This document shows, in pieces, positions 16,954 to 26,827 of a stretch of DNA of 64,000 bases; the first letter of the stretch is position 1; every line of letters begins with the position of its first letter. The stretch is from assembly GCA_963709395.1 (NCBI GenBank), contig CAVPWP010000008.1, forward strand, positions 186,001-250,000. The letters run 5' to 3'. The stretch is from CAVPWP01 sp963709395. GTDB lineage: Bacteria; Pseudomonadota; Alphaproteobacteria; Rhodobacterales; Rhodobacteraceae. The notes below the pieces were generated by a model. It had not been told where the DNA came from. It did not search any database and saw only the letters and a list, made by a program, of their open reading frames with translations. The position numbers and the translations under genes are program-made.

Positions 16954-18345
16954 ATGCGCTATGTCTCGACCCGGGGCAAAGCCCCGGCGCTGAGTTTCGA
17001 AGAGGCGATGCTGACGGGCCTTGCCCGGGACGGCGGGCTCTATGTCCCCGACACGATCCCCACGATGTCGCCCGGGGACATCGGGGCGCTGGCCGGCCTC
17101 TCCTACGAAGAGGTGGCCTTCCGCGTCATGCGCCCCTTCATCGGTGACAGCTTCACCGACGGGCAGCTGAACGAGATCATCGCCAAGGCCTATGCCGACT
17201 TCGGCCACGCCGCGCGCGCGCCGCTGGTGCAGACCGGCCCGAACCAGTTCCTGCTCGAGCTTTTCCACGGCCCCACGCTGGCGTTCAAGGACTTCGCGAT
17301 GCAGCTGATCGGCCAGCTCTTCCAGGCGGCGCTCAGCCGCCGCGGCGAGCGGGTGACGATCGTGGGCGCCACCAGCGGCGACACCGGGTCGGCCGCGATC
17401 GAGGCGTTCCGGGGCCTTGCCGCCGTCGACGTCTTCATCCTTTTCCCCCACGGCCGCGTCAGCGAGGTGCAGCGTCGCCAGATGACGACGCCGTCCGAAC
17501 CCAATGTCCACGCCCTTGCCATGGACGGCGATTTCGACGCCTGCCAGGGCCGGCTGAAGGAGATGTTCAACGACTTCGACTTCCGCGATGGCGTGCGGCT
17601 GGCCGGCGTGAACTCGATCAACTGGGCGCGCATCCTCGCGCAGGTGGTCTATTACTTCACCGCCGCCGTCAGCCTTGGCGCGCCGCACCGCACGGTCAGC
17701 TTCACCGTGCCCACGGGCAATTTCGGCGATGTCTTCGCAGGTTACATCGCCAGGCGCATGGGTCTGCCGATCGACAGGCTTGTGGTCGCCACGAACCAGA
17801 ACGACATCCTGCACCGCGCGCTGGCCACCGGCGAATACCGCCAGCATGCGGTCACCCCGTCGATCAGCCCGTCGATGGACATCCAGGTCGCGTCGAACTT
17901 CGAACGCGCGCTTTACGACGCCTACGGGCGCGACGCGGGCGCGGTGAACCAGCTCATGGACGAGCTCAAGTCCGACCGCGGGTTCACCATCAGCCAGGGC
18001 GCGCTCGAGGCGCTGCGCGAGGTGTTCTCTTCGGGCAGTGCATCGGAGGCAGAGACGCAGGCCACCATCGCCGAAGCCTTCCACAGCACGGGCGAGGTCC
18101 TCTGCCCGCACACCGCGGTGGGCTTCAAGGTCGCGCGTGACCTCGCCGATCCGTCGGTCCCCATGGTGACGCTCGCCACGGCGCATCCCGCGAAGTTCCC
18201 CGACGCGGTCGAAGCCGCGATCGGCCTGCGCCCGGCCCTTCCATCCCGCATGGCGGACTTGTATGAGCGGCCAGAACGGGTCACCCGCGTCGCGGACGAC
18301 CTGACGGCCATCGAAACCGTGATCAGGGAGCGGCGCGCAGCGTGA
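16954..18345 (+). CDS. thrC: Threonine synthase
   Basis: PLP enzyme converting O-phosphohomoserine to threonine, about 463 residues, type III fold. It starts MRYVSTRGKAPALSFEEAML, has the PLP lysine in HGPTLAFKDFAMQ, the phosphate-binding GATSGDTGSAAIEAF loop and VPTGNFGDVFAGY. A GTG three bases upstream is a possible alternative start; AAGGGGG precedes the ATG. The frame is intact. Its stop overlaps the GTG start of the peptidase gene (GTGA), a conserved coupling in Rhodobacterales. Confidence 0.95.
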   Translation: MRYVSTRGKAPALSFEEAMLTGLARDGGLYVPDTIPTMSPGDIGALAGLSYEEVAFRVMRPFIGDSFTDGQLNEIIAKAYADFGHAARAPLVQTGPNQFLLELFHGPTLAFKDFAMQLIGQLFQAALSRRGERVTIVGATSGDTGSAAIEAFRGLAAVDVFILFPHGRVSEVQRRQMTTPSEPNVHALAMDGDFDACQGRLKEMFNDFDFRDGVRLAGVNSINWARILAQVVYYFTAAVSLGAPHRTVSFTVPTGNFGDVFAGYIARRMGLPIDRLVVATNQNDILHRALATGEYRQHAVTPSISPSMDIQVASNFERALYDAYGRDAGAVNQLMDELKSDRGFTISQGALEALREVFSSGSASEAETQATIAEAFHSTGEVLCPHTAVGFKVARDLADPSVPMVTLATAHPAKFPDAVEAAIGLRPALPSRMADLYERPERVTRVADDLTAIETVIRERRAA

Positions 18346-19604
18346 ACGTTCGCATCGACACATTGCCCAACGGCGTCCGCATCGTGACCGAGCGGATGGA
18401 CGGGCTGAAATCCGCGGCCATCGGGCTTTGGGTCAACGTCGGCGGCCGGCACGAGCGGGTCGAACAGAACGGAATCGCCCATTTCCTCGAGCACATGGCG
18501 TTCAAGGGCACCGCCCGGCGCAATGCCCTTCAGATCGCCGAGGCGATCGAGGACGTGGGCGGCCACATCAACGCCTATACCAGCCGCGAGGTCACGGCCT
18601 ACTACGCCCGCGTTCTGGAAACCGACGTCCCGCTGGCGCTCGACGTCGTGTCGGACATCGTTCTGAACCCGGTCTTCGACCCCCGCGAGATCGAGGTCGA
18701 GCGTCACGTCATCCTGCAGGAGATCGGGCAGGCGCTCGACACGCCCGACGACATCGTCTTCGACTGGCTTCAGGAAGCGGCCTATCCCGGCCAGCCCATG
18801 GGCCGGTCGATCCTTGGCCCCGAGGAACGGGTCAGCGGCTTCACCCGCGACGACCTCGCGGCCTTCGTCGCCGAACGCTATGCGCCAGGGCAGATGATCC
18901 TGGCCGCCGCCGGGGCCGTGGACCACGACGCGATCGTCCGGCAGGCGCAGGAGATCTTCGGTGGCCTTGCCCCCCGCGAAGGCGGAACGTTCGAGCCCGC
19001 CCGCTTTCACGGCGGCGAGATCCGGCGCGACAAGCCGCTCGAGCAGGTGCATTTCACGCTGGCCTTCGAAAGTCCCGGCTACCGCGACCCCGAGGTCTAC
19101 ACCTCCCAGATCTATGCCACCGCCCTTGGCGGCGGCATGTCCTCGCGCCTGTTCCAGGAGGCGCGGGAACGCCGGGGGCTGTGCTATTCGATCTTCTCGC
19201 AGGCCGGCGCCTATTCGGATTCCGGCATGATGACGATCTACGCCGGCACCAGCGCCGAGGACGCCGGAGGTCTGGTCGAACTGACCATCGACGAGCTCAA
19301 GCGCGCCGCGGACGACATGACCGAGGCCGAGGTCGCCCGCGCCCGCGCCCAGCTCAAGGCGGGGCTGCTGATGGGCCTTGAAAGCCCCTCGTCGCGCGCC
19401 GAACGGCTGGCCCGGCTGCTGGCGATCTGGGACCGCATCCCCCCGCTCGAGGAGACCATCGCGCTGATCGACGGGGTCACGCGGGACGCCGTCCGCGACC
19501 ACGCCGCTGCGCTGGTCGGATCGGGCCGCGCGGCGCTGGCACTTTACGGCCCGGTCTCGGCCACGCCGGACCTGGCCGCGATCACGGGAAGGCTCGCCGC
19601 CTGA
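18342..19604 (+). CDS. M16 family zinc peptidase (processing-peptidase-like)
   Basis: The 420-residue pitrilysin-type protease carries the inverted zinc motif HFLEH (His47, Glu50, His51) followed by MAFKGTARR, and the distal glutamate in VERHVILQEIGQALD. The C-terminal half has the second M16 domain (LGGGMSSRLFQEARERRGLC YS is the substrate-binding region). The family is closest to bacterial relatives of the mitochondrial processing peptidase beta subunit. It starts at a GTG overlapping the thrC stop and its stop overlaps the next ATG. The substrate is unknown. Confidence 0.93.
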   Translation: MNVRIDTLPNGVRIVTERMDGLKSAAIGLWVNVGGRHERVEQNGIAHFLEHMAFKGTARRNALQIAEAIEDVGGHINAYTSREVTAYYARVLETDVPLALDVVSDIVLNPVFDPREIEVERHVILQEIGQALDTPDDIVFDWLQEAAYPGQPMGRSILGPEERVSGFTRDDLAAFVAERYAPGQMILAAAGAVDHDAIVRQAQEIFGGLAPREGGTFEPARFHGGEIRRDKPLEQVHFTLAFESPGYRDPEVYTSQIYATALGGGMSSRLFQEARERRGLCYSIFSQAGAYSDSGMMTIYAGTSAEDAGGLVELTIDELKRAADDMTEAEVARARAQLKAGLLMGLESPSSRAERLARLLAIWDRIPPLEETIALIDGVTRDAVRDHAAALVGSGRAALALYGPVSATPDLAAITGRLAA

Positions 19605-20188
19605 TGCTTGCCCGGCGCAGGCGGGTCCGCATCGAGACCGAGCGGCTGACCCTGCGCCCTCCGGTGCATGGCGACTATCGCGCCTGGTCTTCCCTGCGCG
19701 AGCAGAGCGCCGCCTTCCTCACCCCGTGGGAGCCGACCTGGGCCGCCGACCACCTGACGCGCAAGGCCTTCACCAACCGCGTCTACTGGGCCAACCGGTC
19801 GCTTGCCAGTGGCTCTGCCCTGCCGCTTTTTCTCGAACGCCGCGCCGACCGCGCGCTGGTCGGGGCGATCACCCTCGACAACATCCGCCGCGGTCCCGCG
19901 CAGGACGGCACGCTGGGCTACTGGATCGGCGAACCCTATGCCCGGCAGGGCTACATGCGCGAGGCGATCGAGGCGGTGGTGCATTATGCCTTCGAAACGC
20001 TCGACCTGTCGCGCATCCAGGCCGCCTGCCTGCCCGAGAACAAGGCCTCGCGCGGGGTGCTGGAGAAATGCGGCTTCAAGTACGAAGGCGTCGCGCAAAG
20101 CTATCTTCAGATCAACGGCCGCTGGCGCAACCACGTCCTCTATTCCAACCTGCGCAGCGACCGGCGGGGCAAGACGCTGGCGGGGTAG
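19604..20188 (+). CDS. GNAT acetyltransferase, RimJ/RimL type
   Basis: The 194-residue protein of the RimJ group, which N-acetylates ribosomal protein termini, starts ETERLTLRPPVHGDYRAW (beta1) and has the acetyl-CoA loop YWIGEPYARQGYMREAIEAV followed by CLPENKASRGVLEKCGFKYE, the signature end of this family. The ATG overlaps the peptidase stop (TGATG). RimJ-type genes follow the M16 peptidase in many Rhodobacterales. The exact target cannot be told from sequence. Confidence 0.9.
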   Translation: MLARRRRVRIETERLTLRPPVHGDYRAWSSLREQSAAFLTPWEPTWAADHLTRKAFTNRVYWANRSLASGSALPLFLERRADRALVGAITLDNIRRGPAQDGTLGYWIGEPYARQGYMREAIEAVVHYAFETLDLSRIQAACLPENKASRGVLEKCGFKYEGVAQSYLQINGRWRNHVLYSNLRSDRRGKTLAG

Positions 20189-20258
20189 GGTGGGACGGGC
20201 GCGAACACCCGTCACTTTCTCCCTGTCCTTCCCGAAATCTGCCCTATCTTCTCCGGTC

Positions 20259-21095
20259 ATGAAACCATTCCGCGCCCTAGTCGCGGTCACTGCCCTGGCC
20301 CTAGCCCTTCCCGCCGCCGCGCAGGACCGCCGCCCGAGCCACTGCATCGCCATCGCCGATGCGGCGCCGGGGATCGAATACCTGCACAAGGCCAGCTTCC
20401 GCACCCCGCCGCAGGACGAGTTCACCGTTCGGATCAGCTTCGTCGACCACGCGATGTTCCTGATCCAGAGCGCGGGCGGGCTGTCGGCGGTCACCGATTA
20501 TTCGGGTTTCATCGGGCCCGTCGATTTCGTCCCCGACGTGGTCACGATGAACAACGCCCATTCGACGCACTGGACCGCCGCGCCCGACCCGCGCATTCCC
20601 CATGTCCTGCAGGGCTGGGGCGAGATGGGCGCGCCCGCGGACCACGCGCTCGATCTGGGCGAGATCTATGTGCGCAACGTGCCCACCGACGTGCGGCAGG
20701 GCTTTGGCGACGGCGTTCGTGAGTATGGCAATTCGATCTTCGTGTTCGAGGTGGCGGGTCTGTGCATCGGCCATCTGGGGCACCTCCACCACGAACCGGA
20801 CGATGCGCAATATGCCGCGCTCGGTCGGCTCGACGTGGTGATGGCGGCTGTGGACGGGGGCATCACCCTGGACCTTCCGTCGATGATCCGCGTTCTGGAT
20901 CGGCTGCGCTCGTCGGTGGTGATCCCGATGCACTGGTTCGGCGTCGGTTCGCTCGAGCGGTTCATCGCGGGCATGGCGGACGAAGGGTTCCTGATCGAAC
21001 GCGCGGCGGGCAGTTCGCTCGAGGTGTCGCTGCGCAGCCTGCCGTCGCAGCCCACGGTGGTCGTGCTTCAACCGCGCTATCTGGCCGAAGAGTGA
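20259..21095 (+). CDS. Exported metallo-beta-lactamase-fold protein with divergent metal motif
   Basis: The 278-residue protein has a signal peptide (MKPFRALVAVTALALALPAA, cut near AAAQD) and an UlaG-like metallo-beta-lactamase fold (DHAMFLIQSAGGLSAVTDYS; CIGHLGHLHHEPD; VVIPMHWFGVGS). The usual HxHxDH motif is replaced by AHSTHWT (His101 and His104), so the aspartate that normally positions the attacking water is missing while other histidines are kept. It is therefore periplasmic and probably metal-binding, but catalysis may differ from that of classical hydrolases. Substrate unknown. Confidence 0.8.
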   Translation: MKPFRALVAVTALALALPAAAQDRRPSHCIAIADAAPGIEYLHKASFRTPPQDEFTVRISFVDHAMFLIQSAGGLSAVTDYSGFIGPVDFVPDVVTMNNAHSTHWTAAPDPRIPHVLQGWGEMGAPADHALDLGEIYVRNVPTDVRQGFGDGVREYGNSIFVFEVAGLCIGHLGHLHHEPDDAQYAALGRLDVVMAAVDGGITLDLPSMIRVLDRLRSSVVIPMHWFGVGSLERFIAGMADEGFLIERAAGSSLEVSLRSLPSQPTVVVLQPRYLAEE

Positions 21096-21133
21096 GGCTT
21101 GCGGGTGGCGTGGGCGCGCTGTTTGATGCGCCC

Positions 21134-22550
21134 ATGCTGAGGGATCTGACCCCCGACCTTCTCGACGATTTGTCGACGCGTCTGCGCGACGACACCATCC
21201 GTCCGGTCGAGCCCCGCTATCTCGAGGAGCCCCGCAGCCGCTACCATGGCCGCGCGGCCGCCGTTGCCGCCCCCCGCACCGCCGCCGAGGTGGCCGAGAT
21301 CCTGCGCTTTGCCGGCGAGGCACGGATCGCCGTGATCCCCTATGGCGGCGGCACCGGCCTTGTCGCGGGGCAGGTATCCGAAACCGGTCCGCTGCCGCTC
21401 TTGCTGTCGCTGGAACGGATGCGGGCGATCCGCTCGGTCCATCCCGAGGAAGCCGTGATCGTGGCCGAGGCCGGCGCTCCCCTGGCCGCCGTGCAGGAGG
21501 CCGCCGCCGAGGTCGGGCTTCTCTTTCCGCTCTCCTACGGCTCGGAAGGCACGGCACAGATCGGCGCGGGCCTTGCCGTGAACTCGGGGGGCACCGGTGT
21601 GCTGCGCTACGGCAATGCGCGCGAGTTGTGCCTCGGTGTCGAGGCCGTACTGCCCGACGGCAGCATCCACCACGGGCTGAAACGGCTGCGCAAGGACAAC
21701 ACCGGCTATGATCTGCGCGGCCTGCTGATCGGGTCCGAGGGCACGCTCGGCGTCATCACCGCCGCAGCCCTGCGCCTTTTCCCGCGCCCCGAACGGCGGG
21801 CGGCGGCGCTCCTGTCGGTGCCGTCGCCCGAGGCGGCGCTGGCGCTTCTCAACCGCGCCCGCGCGGCGGTGGGCGAGGGCGTGTCGGGCTTCGAGATCCT
21901 GTCGGGCACCGGTCTGCACTTCCTGGCCGAGGCGGGCGCCACCGCCCGCTGGCCGATGGCGCGGATCCCCGACTGGGCCGTGCTGGTCGACCTTGGCCTC
22001 GGCGGCGGGCTCGACCCGGCGGCGGCGCTCGAATCGCTCTTCGAAGACGGCCCTCGACGCCGGTCTCGCCTTCGACGGGGTGCTGTCGCAATCCGACAGC
22101 CAGCGCGCCGACTTCTGGGCCCTGCGCGAGGCCATCCCCGAGGCCAACCGCAAGATCGGCGCGGTGGCCTCGCATGACATCTCTTTGCCCCTGGGCGAGA
22201 TCGCGGGCTTTCTCGCCGACATGACGCCCCGGATCGAAGGCATGGCCCCGCTGCGCGTCAACGCCTTCGGCCATCTGGGCGACGGCAACCTGCATTACAA
22301 CGTCTTTCCCGCGCCCGGCCACCGGCGCGGCGAGTTCGACGATCTGCGCCCTGCGATCACCGAAGCCATCCATGCCCGAACGGTCGAACTGGGCGGATCG
22401 TTCAGCGCCGAACACGGGATCGGGCGGCTCAAGGTGGCCGATCTGGAACGCTGGGGCGACCCGGCCAAGCTCGCCGCCATGCGCGCGATCAAGGACGCCC
22501 TCGACCCCCATGGGATCATGAACCCCGGCGCGGTGCTGCGAGCGCGCTGA
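21134..22550 (+). CDS. FAD-linked oxidase, D-lactate / D-2-hydroxyglutarate dehydrogenase type (one frameshift)
   Basis: An FAD-binding type 4 oxidoreductase of about 471 residues. The FAD domain shows VIPYGGGTGLVAGQ and YGSEGTAQIGAGLAVNSGGT, then NTGYDLRGLLIGSEGTLGVI; the C-terminal domain carries NAFGHLGDGNLHYNVF and ends SFSAEHGIGRLKVADLERWG ... HGIMNPGAVL. These are hallmarks of the GlcD/D-2HGDH group, which oxidises D-2-hydroxyacids. One extra G near 22053 splits the gene. D-2-hydroxyglutarate or D-lactate are the likely substrates; sequence alone does not choose. Confidence 0.88.
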
Positions 22551-22553
22551 GCA

Positions 22554-22575
22554 TATTTCGGTACTTGCCGAAATA
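22554..22575 (+). promoter_or_regulatory. Perfect inverted-repeat operator for the ArsR-family regulator
   Basis: TATTTCGG-N6-CCGAAATA is a perfect 8-bp inverted repeat in the short gap before the arsR-like gene, 39 bases upstream of its start. TTGCCG at 22566-22571 could be a -35 box inside the right arm. A dimeric ArsR repressor bound here would block transcription of itself and the downstream transporter. The palindrome is seen; the binding is inferred. Confidence 0.6.
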
Positions 22576-22613
22576 GTCTTGCCGCACATTTGCCGCCGTG
22601 ACATTTCACACGC

Positions 22614-22913
22614 ATGGACCTTGATGCCCTTGCCCTGCGTCTTGCTGCTCTTGGCAATCCCACGCGCCTTGCGGCGTTCCGCGCACTGGTGCGCGCGGGC
22701 CCCGATGGTCTTGCCACGGGCGCGCTTCAGGCCCGGCTGGGCCTCCCGCCCTCGACCCTGACGCATCACTTGGCTCATCTGCTCCGGGTCGGGCTCGTCA
22801 CGCAGGAGCGGCAGGGAACCACCCTGATCTGCCGCGCTGATTTCGCCGGGATCAATGCCGTGGTCGCGGCGCTCGGCGCGGAGTGCTGCGCCGACATGGG
22901 GCAGGCGGAATGA
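22614..22913 (+). CDS. ArsR/SmtB family transcriptional regulator
   Basis: This 99-residue winged-helix repressor is a standard ArsR: LRLAALGNPTRLAAFRALVR (helix 1-2), LATGALQARLGLPPSTLTHH LAHLLRVGLV (recognition helix) and a wing with QERQGTTLICRAD. A vicinal cysteine pair near the C-terminus (GAECCADMG) could bind a soft metal or As(III). It overlaps the MFS gene by ATGA, so regulator and transporter form a two-gene autoregulated unit. The inducer is not known. Confidence 0.9.
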   Translation: MDLDALALRLAALGNPTRLAAFRALVRAGPDGLATGALQARLGLPPSTLTHHLAHLLRVGLVTQERQGTTLICRADFAGINAVVAALGAECCADMGQAE

Positions 22914-24106
22914 CCCCGGTCCTCGCCCTTGGGCTGACGCAGATCATCGGCTACGGGTCGCTCTACTATGCCTTCGCGATCCTCGTCCCCGGCGTTGCGG
23001 AGACCTTCGGCCGCCCCGAGGCGCATCTTTACGCCGTCTTCTCGGTGGGTCTTCTGGTCGGCGGTCTCGCCGCCCCCGTCGCCGGCCGCCTGATGGACCG
23101 GATCGGCGCACCGCGCCTGATGACGGCGGGAAGCGGCCTTGCCGCGGCCTGCCTTGTCCTGATCGCCACGGCCCCGGCATTTCCGGTCTGGGCCGCGGGG
23201 GTGATCCTGACCGAGGTCGTCGCAGTCGCGGTTCTCTACGACGCGGCCTTCGCGGCGCTGGCGCAGTTGCGCGGCGCGTCCGCGCGCCGGGCGATCACCC
23301 GGCTGACCCTCATCGCGGGCTTCGCCTCGACGATCTTCTGGCCGCTGGCCGCCTATCTTGACGGTGCGATCGGCTGGCGCGCGACCTACCTGGTCTTTGC
23401 CGTCCTGCACCTGACGCTCGGGATGGGTCTGCATCTCTGGCTGGCGCGCCAGACCCCGGTGGCCGAGCCGGTCCGCCCTGCCGACCTGCCACCGCCCGTG
23501 GCCGAAGCCACGCCGCTGCCACCGGACGAGGCCACCGCCGCCTTCCGTGCCGTGGCGATCAGTTTCGCCCTTTCGGGAGCGCTGATCGCGGCCTTCGGGG
23601 TGCATATGGTGCCGGTCCTTGCCGCCTCCGGCCTGGGTCAAAACGCGACGGCCGTGGCCATGCTGGTCGGTCCCGCTCAGGTTGGCATCCGCCTGATCGA
23701 CGCGCTGATCTTCACCCGGTTGCATCCCCTGACGGTCGCAGCGATATCCGCCTCGGCGCTGCCGCTCTCGGCGGCCGGGCTGGTGCTGGGCCTGCCGCTC
23801 TGGGCGGCGGGCATCTTGTTCGCCGTCCTCTTCGGCGTCGGGCAGGGCCTGGCCAGCATCGTTCGGGGGACCGTGCCGCTGTCGCTGTTCGGGCGGGCGG
23901 GCTACGGCGCGCGACTGGGGCGGCTGGCGATGCTGCGCACCCTGGCCTCGGCCGGCGCGCCCTTCGCCTTCGCGGCGATCGGCGCGGCGGTGGGATGGAC
24001 CGGGGCGCTGTGGCTTTTCGCGGGGCTTGGCGTCGCGGCCACATTGCCGCTTGTCGCCTTGCGCGCAAGGCTTGCAGGGCGCGGGCGTCTGGCGCCCCTG
24101 CGCTGA
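22910..24106 (+). CDS. MFS transporter paired with ArsR regulator
   Basis: A 398-residue, 12-helix major facilitator. It starts MTPVLALGLTQIIGYGSLYY and shows the helix 2-3 loop APVAGRLMDRIGAPRLMTAG (motif A like) and a second half beginning near AVAISFALSGALIAAFGVHM. Being cotranscribed with an ArsR protein that carries a CC pair suggests export of arsenicals or another soft metal, as known for some MFS arsenite exporters; that is inference, and organic substrates remain possible. The ATG overlaps the arsR stop. Confidence 0.85.
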   Translation: MTPVLALGLTQIIGYGSLYYAFAILVPGVAETFGRPEAHLYAVFSVGLLVGGLAAPVAGRLMDRIGAPRLMTAGSGLAAACLVLIATAPAFPVWAAGVILTEVVAVAVLYDAAFAALAQLRGASARRAITRLTLIAGFASTIFWPLAAYLDGAIGWRATYLVFAVLHLTLGMGLHLWLARQTPVAEPVRPADLPPPVAEATPLPPDEATAAFRAVAISFALSGALIAAFGVHMVPVLAASGLGQNATAVAMLVGPAQVGIRLIDALIFTRLHPLTVAAISASALPLSAAGLVLGLPLWAAGILFAVLFGVGQGLASIVRGTVPLSLFGRAGYGARLGRLAMLRTLASAGAPFAFAAIGAAVGWTGALWLFAGLGVAATLPLVALRARLAGRGRLAPLR

Positions 24107-24126
24107 GCCTGTGGGCCGAAACGCCA

Positions 24127-24168
24127 CGCCCTGCCGGTATCGGGCGCATCGCCCCGCCCGGCAGGGCG
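24127..24168. other. Long hairpin between converging genes
   Basis: An 11-bp perfect stem (cgccctgccgg / ccggcagggcg) with a 20-base loop that itself is GC-rich lies 20 bases after the MFS stop and about 100 bases from the apt stop, between convergent genes. There is no T-tract. It probably acts as a bidirectional 3'-end structure. Confidence 0.4.
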
Positions 24169-24270
24169 CGTTCACTCGTGAAAAGCACGGAGGGGGCCGC
24201 GCTGGCCGCGGCCGGAACCGACGGATCGCGCCCTGATTAGACCGGCTTGGTTAACATGGGGTTAGCCGCC

Positions 24271-24820
24271 TCAGGCGCCGTCGAATTCGCACAGGACATG
24301 CACGTCCATCCCCATGCCCTCGATCAGCCTGCGCCCGCCCAGCTCCGGCAGGTCCACGATGAAGGCGCAACCGACGATCTCGGCCCCCAGCCGTTCGAGA
24401 AGCTTGATCCCCGCGCCCGGCGGTTCCGCCGGTGGCCAGCAGATCGTCGACGATCAGCACTTTCTCGCCCGGTTGCACGGCGTCGTCGTGCATCTCCATC
24501 ACCGCCTCGCCGTACTCAAGCGTATAGGCCTCCGAGATCGTGGCCCCCGGCAGCTTGCCCTTCTTGCGGATCGGAACGAAGCCCACCGAGAGCTGGTGCG
24601 CGATCGCACCGCCGATGATGAAGCCGCGCGCCTCGAGGCCCACGACCTTGTCGATGCGCTCGCCGGCATAGGGGTGCAGCATCTGGTCGATGCACATCCG
24701 GAACCCGCGCGCATCGGCGAAAAGCGTGGTCACGTCGCGGAACATGATCCCCTCGTGGGGGAAGTCCACGATGGTGCGGATGTAGTCCTTGACGGTCTTC
24801 CTCGCGGCGGCATCCTTCAT
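24271..24820 (-). CDS. apt: Adenine phosphoribosyltransferase (one frameshift)
   Basis: Converts adenine plus PRPP to AMP. It begins MKDAAARKTVKDYIRTIVDF PHEGIMFRDVTTL and has the PRPP loop KVLIVDDLLATGGTA; an extra G near 24427 breaks the frame right after it, and removing it restores the remainder ending GMGMDVHVLCEFDGA (about 182 residues). It is the last gene of a minus-strand run that includes mtnP, whose product releases adenine from methylthioadenosine, so the two act in sequence. Confidence 0.93.
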
Positions 24821-24911
24821 GCGTCGTCTCCTCGCTGGCTGGCCGACCCCGGGTGTGGCACGGGACGGCGGCGCTGTCACGGTGGTTGCGCGTCTGGGGG
24901 CATCTGCGGGC

Positions 24912-25302
24912 CTAGCCCGGTTTCGGCGCCTCGACGTGCTGGTCGAAGAAGACCGGATTGCCGTCCGGGTCGATCACCGTCAGGCTTGCCGGCCCGGTGC
25001 CCTCGGGGTCGACCTCGCCCAACACCTCCAGCCCTGCGGCCCGAAAACGCGCCTGAAGGGCGCGGATGTCTTCGAAGTCCTCCAGCGGCGCGGTCTCGGC
25101 GCTCCAGCCCGGGTTGAATGTCAGCATGTTGCGCTGGAACATGCCCTGGAACAGGCCCAGCGTGCAGGTCCCGTTGCGCATCATCTGCCAGTCCTCGCCG
25201 CCCGCGCCCGGGATCGGCGCGAAGCCGAGCGTCGGCATAGAACGCCCTGGATGCGGCGAGATCGCCGACCGCAAGGCTGATGGAAAAGGCTCCAAGGGTC
25301 AT
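24912..25302 (-). CDS. VOC-superfamily protein, glyoxalase/bleomycin-resistance type (one frameshift)
   Basis: A protein of about 129 residues with a single vicinal oxygen chelate module: MTLGAFSISLAVGDLAASRA FYA, then after an indel near 25235, TLGFAPIPGAGGEDWQMMRN GTCTLGLFQG, ending SLTVIDPDGNPVFFDQH. The layout matches small stand-alone VOC proteins of unknown substrate. It sits between mtnP and apt on the same strand, 49 bases from the mtnP stop. Confidence 0.8.
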
Positions 25303-25351
25303 GGCATGGTCCTCCTGTGCTGGCGCGTGTCGCGGCGCGCGCCCCCGGAGA

Positions 25352-26223
<872 letters not shown>

Positions 26224-26227
<4 letters not shown>

Positions 26228-26334
26228 CCGCTGTGCTCCCGTCTGCCGATCTTCGCCTCAGGGTTGTCCGATTCCGGGGCGCTGGCAAGGTATCCGGCGC
26301 CGCTGCTTGCGGGACGGCGCGGCAGATCGGTCAT
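26224..26334 (-). CDS. Small ORF (36 codons) coupled at both ends
   Basis: The ATG at 26334 overlaps the stop of the upstream gene, and its TGA overlaps the mtnP start, both as TGATG junctions. The peptide begins MTDLPRRPASSGAGYLA and ends EAKIGRREHSG; it has no membrane segment or cysteine. I do not recognise it. The double overlap is the pattern of a translated linker between two genes, but this could also be chance in GC-rich DNA. Confidence 0.4.
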
Positions 26335-26729
26335 TTCGGCAGCCGTTCGGCCTTCTTGCGCACAAGAACCCCGCGCAGGTCGTGCATCGCCAGCAAGAGC
26401 CGGTCGGTCACGGCCTCGAGCGCGTCGTCGCCGGCCTTCGTCTGGACCCAGTGCGCCGTCAGGTTCAGCGCCTCGATCGTCGCCTCGACGCCCTCGGTCT
26501 CGCGTGCGGCCAGCACGGCCCGCCGGTCGGTCATCCACGCGTCGATGGCGGCGCGGTCGGCGTCGGTCAACGTGCGACCACCCTGGGGTTTCACCTCGCC
26601 GTTGCGGATGTTGATGACGGCGACAGGCTCCATCTCGAGCCGGTTCAGCCGGTTCTCGGTGCTGACACGAAACACCGTCGCGCCATTCTCGCGCAGGCGG
26701 AAGAAGTGCTCGGGCAGGTCGGTGCTCAT
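26331..26729 (-). CDS. Conserved hypothetical protein of Rhodobacterales
   Basis: A soluble 132-residue protein with no signal or membrane segment. It begins MSTDLPEHFFRLRENGATVF, continues with a beta-strand-like part (EPVAVINIRNGEVKPQGGRT) and ends in helices (LLLAMHDLRGVLVRKKAERL). I recall similar uncharacterised proteins beside mtnP in related genomes, but know no function. It lies 98 bases downstream of the aminotransferase and heads the mtnP-VOC-apt run. Confidence 0.75.
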   Translation of the reverse strand: MSTDLPEHFFRLRENGATVFRVSTENRLNRLEMEPVAVINIRNGEVKPQGGRTLTDADRAAIDAWMTDRRAVLAARETEGVEATIEALNLTAHWVQTKAGDDALEAVTDRLLLAMHDLRGVLVRKKAERLPK

Positions 26730-26827
26730 GACGTCTTGTCCGCGCTCAGGGCCCGCGTGGCAAGGGGACTCTGCCGCCCTCCGCCGCGTAGGTCGCCGGG
26801 GATCCCCCGGGAGGAGTCGCCCCCTTG

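Noticed and set aside
16924..19502. Long open frames on the minus strand opposite thrC and the M16 peptidase
   Set aside because: They are antisense shadows produced by high GC at third positions; the plus-strand genes have clear family motifs and ribosome sites.
24251..24265. TTAA-N7-TTAG, one base off the CtrA consensus
   Set aside because: It lies downstream of both flanking genes, which converge, so a promoter role is improbable.
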